Below, one piece after another: positions 45,978 to 54,890 of a stretch of DNA of 64,000 bases. The position numbers and the translations under genes were made by a program. Every line of letters begins with the position of its first letter. The first letter of the stretch is position 1. The notes beneath the pieces were generated by a model that had not been told where the DNA came from, ran no database searches, and saw only the letters and a program-made list of their open reading frames with translations. Source of the DNA: Mucilaginibacter aquaedulcis (lineage in GTDB: Bacteria; Bacteroidota; Bacteroidia; Sphingobacteriales; Sphingobacteriaceae); the NCBI RefSeq assembly GCF_030409325.1, contig NZ_JAUFPR010000002.1, positions 1,116,001 through 1,180,000 of the forward strand, read 5' to 3'.

Positions 45978-47513
45978 ATGAATAGCGGCTCACCAAGCGT
46001 GTTTAATATTCGGGGCAATCCACCAAGTTATTGGCTTACCCGTTATGTTATACTTCGCTTGCTGGGCCTGGTATACGCGGTAGCATTTTTGGTTGCCATT
46101 AATCAGATCATTCCGCTGATAGGCAGTAATGGATTGCTCCCGTTAGATATATATTTTAAACAGGTAGGCAACGCATTAGGATCAACCGGTGCAGGCTTTG
46201 TACGCCTGCCCTCTTTGTTTTGGTTTTGGCATTCAGATACCACCCTTTTAACCACTGCATGGGTTGGGTTTATACTGTCATGCATTGTAATGGCTGGATA
46301 CGTGAATGCACCTATATTGACTTTGCTTTGGATGTTATACATCTCATTTGTACATGCAGGCCAGGAATGGTACGGTTACGGCTGGGAAATTCAGCTAACC
46401 GAAACCGGATTTTTGGCTATTTTTCTTTGCCCTATGCTGAGTGTGCAGCCGTTCCCTAAGCGACCTCCACCAATACTCATCATAATACTTTTTCGCTGGC
46501 TTATATGCCGTATTATGCTGGGTGCCGGGCTCATCAAATATCGCGGCGATGAGGTATGGCGTAATGGCACCGCGCTTTACTATTATTTTGAAACGCAGCC
46601 TATACCTGGCCCTTTATCAAGGTGGTTCCATTTTTTACCGCATACCATGTTAAAAATTGGTGTATGGTTTAACTGGCTGGCGGAGTTGATTGCCCCTTGG
46701 TTTGTATTTGGCCCCCGATTGGCCCGGCACATAGCCGGTATAATAATAGTAGTGTTTCAATTTGCAATCATATTAAGCGGAAATCTTTCCTTTTTAAACT
46801 GGTTAACTATTATTCCTGCCCTAGCTTGTTTTGATGATAGTTTCTGGGCACGATTGCTGCCTCAATATCTTGTTCGAAAGGCTGAAGCCGCTGCTATTAA
46901 TGCAGATGAATCAAAACCGATGAACATCACTTCCTGGGTGGTTACTACATTAGTTTGTATTTTAAGTATTCAACCGGCAATAAATATGCTATCGCCCGGG
47001 CAGGTAATGAACAGCTCTTTTGATCCGCTTGATCTGGTGAACACCTACGGGGCTTTCGGTTCGGTTGGTCAGGAACGTTTAAATGTTGTATTTGAAGGTA
47101 CAGCCGATGAAAATCCGGACGATAAGGCAAACTGGAAGCCCTACATTTATAAAGGCTTACCCACCACACTAAACGGAAAATCACCTCAGGTAGCGCCCTA
47201 TCAGCTACGGCTCGACTGGCAAATGTGGTTTGCAGCCATGTCATCGGCCGACCAATACCCATGGACGTATAACCTTGCATGGAAACTCCTTCATAATGAC
47301 CCGGATGCTGTAGGTTTATTTGCCGGAAATCCGTTTCCAAACAAGCCTCCTCTTTATATCCGGGCAGTCCGGTATCGTTATAACTTCGCCAAACCCGGCA
47401 ATCCGCAGGGTGCTAAATGGAATCGCGAAAAAACAGACCTCTGGCTTCCGGTAATGTCCGCAAAAGATTCAGTTTTGATTGAATTTTTAAAAAGCAGGGA
47501 ATGGCTTAAATGA
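45978..47513 (+). CDS. Lipase maturation factor-like membrane protein
   Basis: This 511-residue protein has multiple hydrophobic segments in the N-terminal two thirds. The pattern YVILRLLGLVYAVAFLVA, YGWEIQLTETGFLAIFLCP, RWLICRIMLGAGLIKYRGDEVWRNGTALYYYFETQP and later PYQLRLDWQMWFAAMS fits the lipase maturation factor family described in vertebrates and widespread in bacteria. The bacterial function is not well established. No lipase gene adjoins it. Confidence 0.82.
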   Translation: MNSGSPSVFNIRGNPPSYWLTRYVILRLLGLVYAVAFLVAINQIIPLIGSNGLLPLDIYFKQVGNALGSTGAGFVRLPSLFWFWHSDTTLLTTAWVGFILSCIVMAGYVNAPILTLLWMLYISFVHAGQEWYGYGWEIQLTETGFLAIFLCPMLSVQPFPKRPPPILIIILFRWLICRIMLGAGLIKYRGDEVWRNGTALYYYFETQPIPGPLSRWFHFLPHTMLKIGVWFNWLAELIAPWFVFGPRLARHIAGIIIVVFQFAIILSGNLSFLNWLTIIPALACFDDSFWARLLPQYLVRKAEAAAINADESKPMNITSWVVTTLVCILSIQPAINMLSPGQVMNSSFDPLDLVNTYGAFGSVGQERLNVVFEGTADENPDDKANWKPYIYKGLPTTLNGKSPQVAPYQLRLDWQMWFAAMSSADQYPWTYNLAWKLLHNDPDAVGLFAGNPFPNKPPLYIRAVRYRYNFAKPGNPQGAKWNREKTDLWLPVMSAKDSVLIEFLKSREWLK

Positions 47514-47646
47514 ACGGGACCGGGTTTTAATTATGCTCCGCATAGCGCTGACGGTTTACCGCTAAAAATCGGCACTTTACCGACTTAGCCCACTGCTTAA
47601 CCCATTTTTGATTGTCATACTAACCGAACCGGCTTAGATTGGCTGT

Positions 47647-48825
47647 ATGCAAAATAAAAAGATACTCATTTCAGGGGCCAGTGTTGCCGGGCCGGCATTG
47701 GCATTATGGCTAAATCGCTACGGTTTTGAGGTAACCCTTGTGGAGCGAGCTCCGGGTATTCGCGAGGGCGGATATGCTATTGATTTCCGCGGCCCTGCGA
47801 TGCAGGTTCTGGAACAGATGGATATTATTGATGAGATCAAAAAGTTTGAAACCCGTGCGGGTAAAATCACCATTGTAGATAAGAACAATCAAAAGCTGGC
47901 CAGCATGCCTGATGGCTTTACCAGCGGCGAATTAGAAATACTGCGGGGCGATTTGGCAAACGTTTTTTATGAGGCCACAAAAAATAATACAGAATACCTG
48001 TTTGATGATAGTATAGCAGCCCTGCAGGAAGATAGCAACGGCGTAACCGTTAGCTTTAGCAGCGGCCGCACAAGGCACTTTGATTTGGTTGTTGGTGCCG
48101 ATGGTTTGCACTCTAATGTACGAGCTTTAACATTTGGTTCCGAATCGTTGTTTATGCATCATCTCGGCATTTACTTCGCTATTTTCAGTACGCCCAATTT
48201 TATGAACCTGCAGCATATGGCAGGTTTGTATTATGGCAGCCTGGGCAAACGTGTTGGCTTTTTTAGTGCCCGGGAAGATACGGAGGCAAGGGCAAGTTTC
48301 TATTTTGCATCCCCACAACTTAATTACAATTACAGGGATATCAGCCAGCAAAAAGAGATCATACGCGAGCACTTTAAAACCGAAAGCTGGCAGGTACCAC
48401 AGTTATTGGAACTAATGGATAGTGCTACCGACTTTTATTTTGACTCGGTTAGCCAGATCAGGATGGATCGTTGGTTTAAAGGGCGGGTAGTGCTCCTTGG
48501 AGACGCCGGATATTGTGCCTCGCCCATGTCAGGCATGGGTACCAGTATGGCTGTTATAGGTGCCTATATTTTAGCTGGTGAATTAAAAACAGCAAACGGC
48601 GATCATAGAACAGCATTCAGCAGTTACGAAACGCAAATGCGGCCACTCGTAACAGCCTGCCAAAAACTTGCTGAAGGTGTCGAGTGGTTTGTTCCCCAAA
48701 CCAAATTTAAACTGTGGATGAGTCAGCAGATCTGGAAGATATTACCGCATACCCCCTGGAAAAACATGATGATTGAAATGCCCACTAAAGCGGCTAATAC
48801 CATCAGGCCAAAAAGCTATGCCTAA
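47647..48825 (+). CDS. FAD-dependent monooxygenase (PF01494-type)
   Basis: This is a 392-residue class A flavin monooxygenase. The N-terminal nucleotide fold is the variant ILISGASVAGPALALWLNRYG, the DG element is VVGADGLHSNVR, and the GD motif is VVLLGDAGYCASPMSGMGTS. It would hydroxylate an aromatic or similar small molecule with NAD(P)H and O2. The next gene encodes another member of the superfamily in the same orientation, 150 bases on. Substrate is unknown, and the GASVAGP subgroup is not the tetracycline-inactivating one. Confidence 0.85.
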   Translation: MQNKKILISGASVAGPALALWLNRYGFEVTLVERAPGIREGGYAIDFRGPAMQVLEQMDIIDEIKKFETRAGKITIVDKNNQKLASMPDGFTSGELEILRGDLANVFYEATKNNTEYLFDDSIAALQEDSNGVTVSFSSGRTRHFDLVVGADGLHSNVRALTFGSESLFMHHLGIYFAIFSTPNFMNLQHMAGLYYGSLGKRVGFFSAREDTEARASFYFASPQLNYNYRDISQQKEIIREHFKTESWQVPQLLELMDSATDFYFDSVSQIRMDRWFKGRVVLLGDAGYCASPMSGMGTSMAVIGAYILAGELKTANGDHRTAFSSYETQMRPLVTACQKLAEGVEWFVPQTKFKLWMSQQIWKILPHTPWKNMMIEMPTKAANTIRPKSYA

Positions 48826-48978
48826 CATTTGAATTTAATTAAATTTACTTCGGAAACCCTACCTGCTTCAGGTTTCTTCAATTGCACAGCAAGCTTATTG
48901 TGAATGCCATAAAAATCGTAACAAACCAAATTGCTGTGCGTCTTAAAATTTAGAAACATTATAACAGCAGTAGTTGCA

Positions 48979-50478
48979 ATGAAACATTTACCTGTACTTA
49001 TTATTGGCGCCGGCCCTACCGGCCTTACTCTTGCGTGTGAATTAGCCCGAAGAAACATCCAGGTCAGAATTATAGAACGTTCAGCAGAATACCCAAATGG
49101 TTCAAGAGCCAAGGGACTGCAACCACGCAGCCTGGAAGTTATGGACGACCTTGGCATTGCCGATGAACTGCTTGCAGCCGGAAGCACTGATCTTATTTTC
49201 AGACGTTATAATGGCAATACACTGCTGGGTGATGTAAAACGTGAAGTTTTTCAACGAACCGATACCAGGTATGTTCAGGGAGTAATAATACCGCAGTGGA
49301 AGGTAGAAGAAGTTTTGCGCGCCAAATTGCAAACACTCGGTATTAAAGTAGAACTCGGAACCGAGCTTATAAACTTTTCACAAACAGATAATCAGGTAAG
49401 CGCTGTATTAAAAACAACGCAAGGCGAAGAAACAGTGCAGTGTGCTTATATGATCGGTTGCGATGGAGGCAAAAGTACTGTGCGAAAAGCATTAGGTATC
49501 AATTTTGAGGGCGAAACCCATGAAGATGAACGTGCTTTTGTTGGGGATGTGCAGGTAGATGGATTAACACCAGATGCCTGGCATATATGGCTGCATCCGG
49601 AAGTAGGTTTCGGCTTTGCCTTATGTCCCTTTAAATGCACCGATAGCTGGCAGGTACAAACCATCGCCCTGCCCGATGCCGATGGCAAATTAGCAGAGCC
49701 CGGCCTGGAAACGTTCAGGCGCCTGTTTGCCGAACGTACCGGTATGGAAGGCGTAACACTGAAAAACGCTACCTGGGCCTCTCTTTACCGGGTTAACGTA
49801 CGCATGGCCGATCGTTACCGTTCCGGGATGGTTTTCATAGCTGGTGATGCCGCCCATGCTCACTCCATAGCTGGTGGCTTAGGTATGAATACCGGCATCC
49901 AGGATGCTTATAACCTGGGGTGGAAACTTGCGGCGGTGTTAACAGAGCAGGCAAATGAAAGCCTGCTGGATACTTATGAGGAAGAACGCCTGCCAATTGC
50001 TGCCTGGACACTGAACATCAGCTCGGAACGTCAAAAAATAATGACCGACTCATTAAAAACCGGCGATGGCGGCTTACATACCATTGGTACAAAAGATACA
50101 ACCCAACTCAATCTCAATTATCGTTACAGCTCATTAAGCAAACAAAATAATGAACAACCTGACGGGTTGCAGGCCGGCGACCGCGCACCAGATGGGCAAT
50201 TACCTGATGGGCGCAGGCTATTTGATCTGTACCGTGGTACGCATTTCACCATATTAAAATTTGCTCCGGCTAACGTATCAATTGAAAGGTTGAGTGAACG
50301 CTATGGCGATCAGGTAAAAACTTTTACTCTGGATAATGAAGCAGCTGCATCATTCGGCAGTTTGGCCAATGTGTATGTTATCCGGCCCGATGGCTATATC
50401 GGCCTGATTGCAAATGGTACAGATGAAACAGCCATCAGCACCTATCTGGATAAATTTATGATCAGGCAGGAAGTGTAA
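48979..50478 (+). CDS. FAD-dependent monooxygenase, PheA/TfdB-like with thioredoxin-like tail
   Basis: This 499-residue protein starts at the ATG at 48979, directly before VLIIGAGPTGLTLACELARR; a TTG 16 codons upstream is less likely. The DG motif is MIGCDGGKSTVRKALG and the GD motif is FIAGDAAHAHSIAGGLGMNTGIQDAYNLGWKL. Residues about 400-495 (AGDRAPDGQLPDGRRLFDLYRG onwards) form the thioredoxin-like C-terminal domain of phenol hydroxylase/TfdB relatives, without the redox CxxC. It likely hydroxylates an aromatic ring. Product and pathway are unknown. Confidence 0.87.
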   Translation: MKHLPVLIIGAGPTGLTLACELARRNIQVRIIERSAEYPNGSRAKGLQPRSLEVMDDLGIADELLAAGSTDLIFRRYNGNTLLGDVKREVFQRTDTRYVQGVIIPQWKVEEVLRAKLQTLGIKVELGTELINFSQTDNQVSAVLKTTQGEETVQCAYMIGCDGGKSTVRKALGINFEGETHEDERAFVGDVQVDGLTPDAWHIWLHPEVGFGFALCPFKCTDSWQVQTIALPDADGKLAEPGLETFRRLFAERTGMEGVTLKNATWASLYRVNVRMADRYRSGMVFIAGDAAHAHSIAGGLGMNTGIQDAYNLGWKLAAVLTEQANESLLDTYEEERLPIAAWTLNISSERQKIMTDSLKTGDGGLHTIGTKDTTQLNLNYRYSSLSKQNNEQPDGLQAGDRAPDGQLPDGRRLFDLYRGTHFTILKFAPANVSIERLSERYGDQVKTFTLDNEAAASFGSLANVYVIRPDGYIGLIANGTDETAISTYLDKFMIRQEV

Positions 50479-50576
50479 CTTAGACCAACTCAAAAACAAG
50501 TTAAATAATTTGAGCGCGTAAATCACGTAAAAAAACTTTATTTTCACGTTGATCATAAACCCTTAAAATTATCAGA

Positions 50577-52178
50577 ATGCCTACCAATTATGTACCTCCC
50601 GTGCAATCTATAAGAACATTGTGCTTCAAACGCTGCAAAAAACAATTATTTGTGGTGGGGCTGTGCCTGTTACTTTTTAACAATACGCTGTATGCTCAAA
50701 AATCAAACGCCTTCTCTACCAGTACACCTGAGGCCGAAGGTGTATCTGCCGCAGGGATAGATAGCTTTTTAACTGCTGCATCAAAAAGCAATCATGAGTT
50801 TCATAGTTTTATGTTTTTGCGCCACGGCAAGGTGATTGCCCAGGGCTGGTGGAATCCTTATAAACCAGATTTAAGGCATAGCCTGTACAGTTGCAGTAAG
50901 AGCTTTACTTCCACAGCCATTGGCTTTGCTGTAAGTGAAAAACGGCTTTCGGTAAACGACAAGGTGGTTTCCTTTTTCCCCGGCAGTTTGCCCGATACCA
51001 TAAAACCGTACCTTGCCGGACTTACGGTTAAAGATCTCTTAACCATGTCTGTAGGTCAGGCTGCTGACCCCACTTTTGCCATTGCATCAAAACAGGATGA
51101 TTGGGTTAAGTCTTTCCTTGCATTATCTATAGCGAATAAACCGGGTAGTGTGTTTTTGTATAATTCTATGGCAACATTCATGCTATCGGCCATTGTACAA
51201 AAGGTAACGGGCCAAAAAGTGGTTGATTATCTAAAACCGCGCCTTTTTGACCCGCTGGGTATAAAGGGTATCGACTGGGAAATTAACAAACAGGGCATTA
51301 ATACAGGCGGCTGGGGTTTACGTGTAAAAACAGAAGATATGGCCAAGCTCGGCCAGCTTTACCTGCAAAAAGGTGCTTGGAATGGTAAACAGCTATTGCC
51401 AAAAGAATGGGTTGAAGAAGCCACCACTTTCAAAATAGACCAGGCACCCGGCGTAGCGCAAAGTAAAAGGGATTCAAGCGACTGGATGCAGGGTTATTGC
51501 TATCAATTTTGGCGCTGCCGTAATAACGCTTTCCGGGCTGATGGTGCTTTTGGCCAATATATTGTTGTTATGCCCGATCAGGATGCAGTAATTGCAATTA
51601 CCTCAGAAACAAGCAATATGCAGGAGGAACTTAACCTGGTGTGGAAATATCTGCTGCCAGCAATACATCAAAAGGCTTTACCTGCAGCAAAGATGAATGA
51701 TGATAAATTGGAAAAACACCTGGCTGCCTTAAGCCTGCCACCCGCTGCCAATAGTACAAATAATACAAATGGCACATTCAACAAAACATTTTCAATTGAG
51801 CCAAACGATCTGCATATCAGCTCTATCACTTTGAACGTGGCTAATAATATTTGCCATGTAACCTTAAAAAAAGACACTGCGAGCTATAAGCTTGATTTTG
51901 AAACAGGCAAATGGTTGCCTGGCAAAACAGATATGCAAGGGCCGGGCCTGGTTTCGGCAGCAAGGGAAGACTTTTCTTTATTGGTACCTTATAAAGTAGA
52001 AGGCAGTTATGCCTGGAATGATAGCCAAACGCTGCAATTAAAACTTCGTTATATTGAAAGCCCTCATACCGAAACAATAACCTGCCACTTCAACAACCAG
52101 CAATTAACTGCAGATGTGGAATACAGTTTTACTTATGGTAAAAACAAGGTTGCACTTCAAGGGAAATTGATCAATTAA
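50577..52178 (+). CDS. Secreted serine hydrolase, class C beta-lactamase/esterase family
   Basis: This is a 533-residue protein with a basic N-terminus and signal segment (LFVVGLCLLLFNNTLYAQ). The Ser-x-x-Lys motif is SCSK (within YSCSKSFTSTAIGFA), the second motif is YNS (VFLYNSMATF), and the third-motif region is ADGAFGQYIVVMP. Residues about 395-530 form an extra beta-rich C-terminal domain. It is probably a peptidase or esterase of the penicillin-binding fold; lactam hydrolysis is not implied. Confidence 0.86.
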   Translation: MPTNYVPPVQSIRTLCFKRCKKQLFVVGLCLLLFNNTLYAQKSNAFSTSTPEAEGVSAAGIDSFLTAASKSNHEFHSFMFLRHGKVIAQGWWNPYKPDLRHSLYSCSKSFTSTAIGFAVSEKRLSVNDKVVSFFPGSLPDTIKPYLAGLTVKDLLTMSVGQAADPTFAIASKQDDWVKSFLALSIANKPGSVFLYNSMATFMLSAIVQKVTGQKVVDYLKPRLFDPLGIKGIDWEINKQGINTGGWGLRVKTEDMAKLGQLYLQKGAWNGKQLLPKEWVEEATTFKIDQAPGVAQSKRDSSDWMQGYCYQFWRCRNNAFRADGAFGQYIVVMPDQDAVIAITSETSNMQEELNLVWKYLLPAIHQKALPAAKMNDDKLEKHLAALSLPPAANSTNNTNGTFNKTFSIEPNDLHISSITLNVANNICHVTLKKDTASYKLDFETGKWLPGKTDMQGPGLVSAAREDFSLLVPYKVEGSYAWNDSQTLQLKLRYIESPHTETITCHFNNQQLTADVEYSFTYGKNKVALQGKLIN

Positions 52179-52234
52179 GAAGCAGTACAGTTTTATCCTC
52201 TATCGTTCCATACTTGAGGGAACATCATGATATT

Positions 52235-52272
52235 AAACAACAAAGGGGCTTTTACAAGCCCCTTTGTTGTTT
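52235..52272. terminator. Strong bidirectional terminator
   Basis: A perfect 17-bp stem (52235-52251 with 52256-52272) closes a 4-base loop and has A-runs at its left end and T-runs at its right end. It lies between the convergent serine hydrolase and thioredoxin genes and abuts the stop codon of the latter, so it serves both. Confidence 0.92.
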
Positions 52273-52986
52273 TTATTTGCTTTTTGCGGCCAGCGTCGCC
52301 GTCGTAATTTGTTCGGTAGATGAAAATCCTTGCTTTTTCCAAACTTCCACACCGTTTTTATAAAGTACGAGCGTTGGGAGCACATTTACCTTTAGCTCTT
52401 TGGCTAAATTAGTATTATCATAAACTTCAATGCTGATTACCTTAGGTGTATAAGCGCTATTTGCTTTTAGAGAATCAAGCACAGGAACCAGTTTTTTGCA
52501 GGCACCACAATACCTCGATCCAAAATCAACCAAAACCAATTGAGATGAAGCTGTTAATTCACTGAACTGAGCCTTTGATAAGGAAACTCCTTTTTTTGTT
52601 GTCGAAATAATGGGATAACCCGAACCTATCCAGTTGGCTAAACCACCGGGTAACTCCTCCACATCTTTAAACCCATTGCTTCGTAACTCGCGCGAAAGCA
52701 CCGTACTGCGGCCGTTAGCTATGGAGTATACAAAGGTTGCTTTGTTCTTATCCAGGCTATCCAGTTTTTGCTGATAATCGGTAGCCTTTGCATCTATATT
52801 TATAGCACCCTTAATATGATTCTGTGCAAACTCCTCGGCCGAACGGGCATCCAGTATCTGGGGTTCTTTTGCCTGTTTTAGTTTGGTCGCAAAAGCTTCG
52901 AGCGATAATAAAGCTGGCGATTGCGCTTTTACTTCGCCGGTAAAAACAATGAGCAGGGCCAGCAATACAATTTTTAAGTTTTTCAT
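52273..52986 (-). CDS. Secreted rhodanese-thioredoxin fusion with inactive rhodanese site
   Basis: This 237-residue protein starts at the ATG at 52986 (signal LKIVLLALLIVFTGEVKAQ); a longer upstream reading would overlap the sulfatase gene. Residues about 28-128 are a rhodanese domain, but the active loop reads YSIANGRS with Ser88 where the catalytic cysteine should be. Residues about 140-235 are a thioredoxin domain with active site CGAC (Cys160, Cys163) and the cis-proline Pro204 (NVLPTLVLY). It is four bases after the sulfatase gene, the last of the operon. I infer a periplasmic reductant role, possibly for the FGE cysteines; the rhodanese domain may only bind a partner. Confidence 0.85.
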   Translation of the reverse strand: MKNLKIVLLALLIVFTGEVKAQSPALLSLEAFATKLKQAKEPQILDARSAEEFAQNHIKGAINIDAKATDYQQKLDSLDKNKATFVYSIANGRSTVLSRELRSNGFKDVEELPGGLANWIGSGYPIISTTKKGVSLSKAQFSELTASSQLVLVDFGSRYCGACKKLVPVLDSLKANSAYTPKVISIEVYDNTNLAKELKVNVLPTLVLYKNGVEVWKKQGFSSTEQITTATLAAKSK

Positions 52987-52990
52987 GGCT

Positions 52991-54871
52991 TTAATTATTG
53001 TTTTCAAGTTTATGGATCCTTTTATTGTTGATATCGTCCCGGTCAATAAACGGATAGATATGGTTCTTTTTAGCTTCGGCATCAAACAGATCCTTTAGCT
53101 CTTTGAGCTTTTCAGGATATTTTTTAGCCAGGTCATTCCGTTCATTAAAATCCTCGTTCAGGTTATAAAGCTTCCATACATCTTTATCGTAATTACGCTC
53201 AGGTATGGTCTTTTCTTTCGGAAAATTGAGCAGATCAACATTATCCGGACGGTGTGCCGCTTCGGCCTTCCAGCCATCTTTATAGATAGACCTTGAGGTA
53301 AATATGTAGTAATACTGCTGAGTATGTAATGATTTTACCTGCGCGTTATTAAATGAACTGAACAGCGATTTACCCTGCAAGGTATCTTGCTTTATGCCTT
53401 TAATGTATTCAGGCAGTTTTAAACCGGCTGCTTCAATGGTTGTTGGGAATATATCTGACACATGACCATATTGGGTACGGATACCACCCCTTTCGGTGAT
53501 TAGTTTTGGATAATAAACAATAAGCGGGTTATGGGTACCACCTTCAGCATCAGCATCAGATTTCCAGTATTTGAAAGGTGTGTTGGCAGCCTGAGCCCAG
53601 CCCAAGGGGTAATTGGTTGAGGCTTCAGGTGTGCCGATGGTTTCATAATCACTTTCGTTCTTTTTAATATAATCTGCCTCCAGTGAGGTTAAGGCTGAGT
53701 TTTTCGGATCGATAACACCATGCACGGTTCCTTCTTTGCTGGCTCCGTTATCACCTATCATTACAAAAACCAGGGTATTATCAAACTGCCCCGAGGCTTT
53801 CAGGTGGCTGATAACCCGGCCCACTTGATTGTCGATATAGGTCAGATAACCTGCATAAACCTCCATAAAACGGGCATATAGTTTCTTTTGATCGGCAGGC
53901 AAGCTATTCCAGGCCTTTATGCGCTCATTACGTTCGGGCAGTTTGGCATACGCCGGGATATAACCGGCCTTTTTCTGGTTTTCAAAAACCTTTTGACGGT
54001 AAACATCCCATCCTTCATCAAACTTACCCTTGTATAGATCGCTCCACTCCTTGCTTACCTGGTGCGGGGCGTGCGTAGCCCCTGGGGCATAGTATAAAAA
54101 GAAAGGCTGATCTGGCGACGCCTTGTGTGCAGCATCAATATAAGCAATGGCCTTATCGGTAATTTGCTCGTTAAGATTACGGCCATCTGGTTTAATGTGG
54201 AAATTATCTTCTACCAAATGCGGCGGATTATATTGGTCAGTAGCTGATTCTAAAAATCCAAAATGATGGTCAAAGCCTTTGCCAGTGGGCCAGCGATCAA
54301 AAGGGCCAACGGCGGTGGTATCCTCATCAGGTGTTACCCCCCATTTACCTACAGCAAAAGTGCTGTAACCGTTGGCGCGTAATGCTTCGGCAATGGTGCC
54401 TTTATCAGGCGGAATACGGCCATCATATCCGGGAAAACCGGCTGCCGTAGAAGCATGAGCAAAATTACCCATGTGTACGTAATGATGATTGCGCCCGGTT
54501 AGCAATGATGAGCGCGTTGGCGCGCAGATGCCTGCTGTATGAAAGTTTGTATACCGCAAACCATTATTGGCGAGCGTATCAAAGTTAGGCGTGCTGATGA
54601 GTCCGCCAAATGTACCCGATGCGCCAAAGCCAACATCATCCAACAAGATCCATACAATGTTTGGTGCCCCTTTGGGTGCTTTGAGTGGTTTATTCCACCA
54701 CTCTTTTGATTCGCCAAGTGTTTTACCCTCTACCCCTTTGTAAGCGGCGGGATCAATAGGTGGAATATTTTGCGGCGTTACCTTTACTTGTGGTAACTGT
54801 GCAAAAGCCGGCGCGCTGAATAGAACAGCCACTACCGATAAGTTAAGTATTCGTTGATAAGCGTATTTCAT
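52991..54871 (-). CDS. Secreted arylsulfatase (AtsA-like), paralogue 2
   Basis: This is a 626-residue sulfatase with a signal peptide (LSVVAVLFSAPAFAQ). The formylglycine motif is CAPTRSSLLTGR with Cys116, and the metal ligands begin with Asp78 and Asp79 (WILLDDVGFG) and continue at VFVMIGDNGASKEG. The body (YYAPGATHAPHQVSKEW and YKGKFDEGWD) resembles the Pseudomonas AtsA group. It hydrolyses sulfate esters in the periplasm after Cys-to-formylglycine conversion. By eye it is about two-thirds identical to the upstream paralogue, a tandem duplication 19 bases apart. Confidence 0.94.
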   Translation of the reverse strand: MKYAYQRILNLSVVAVLFSAPAFAQLPQVKVTPQNIPPIDPAAYKGVEGKTLGESKEWWNKPLKAPKGAPNIVWILLDDVGFGASGTFGGLISTPNFDTLANNGLRYTNFHTAGICAPTRSSLLTGRNHHYVHMGNFAHASTAAGFPGYDGRIPPDKGTIAEALRANGYSTFAVGKWGVTPDEDTTAVGPFDRWPTGKGFDHHFGFLESATDQYNPPHLVEDNFHIKPDGRNLNEQITDKAIAYIDAAHKASPDQPFFLYYAPGATHAPHQVSKEWSDLYKGKFDEGWDVYRQKVFENQKKAGYIPAYAKLPERNERIKAWNSLPADQKKLYARFMEVYAGYLTYIDNQVGRVISHLKASGQFDNTLVFVMIGDNGASKEGTVHGVIDPKNSALTSLEADYIKKNESDYETIGTPEASTNYPLGWAQAANTPFKYWKSDADAEGGTHNPLIVYYPKLITERGGIRTQYGHVSDIFPTTIEAAGLKLPEYIKGIKQDTLQGKSLFSSFNNAQVKSLHTQQYYYIFTSRSIYKDGWKAEAAHRPDNVDLLNFPKEKTIPERNYDKDVWKLYNLNEDFNERNDLAKKYPEKLKELKDLFDAEAKKNHIYPFIDRDDINNKRIHKLENNN

Positions 54872-54890
54872 GATCGTATCGATTTAAAAT

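Noticed and set aside
47647..48825. Possible tetracycline-inactivating Tet(X)-like monooxygenase
   Set aside because: Length and superfamily agree, but the N-terminal motif is GASVAGP and the sequence around the GD motif differs from Tet(X), so a resistance call is not supported.
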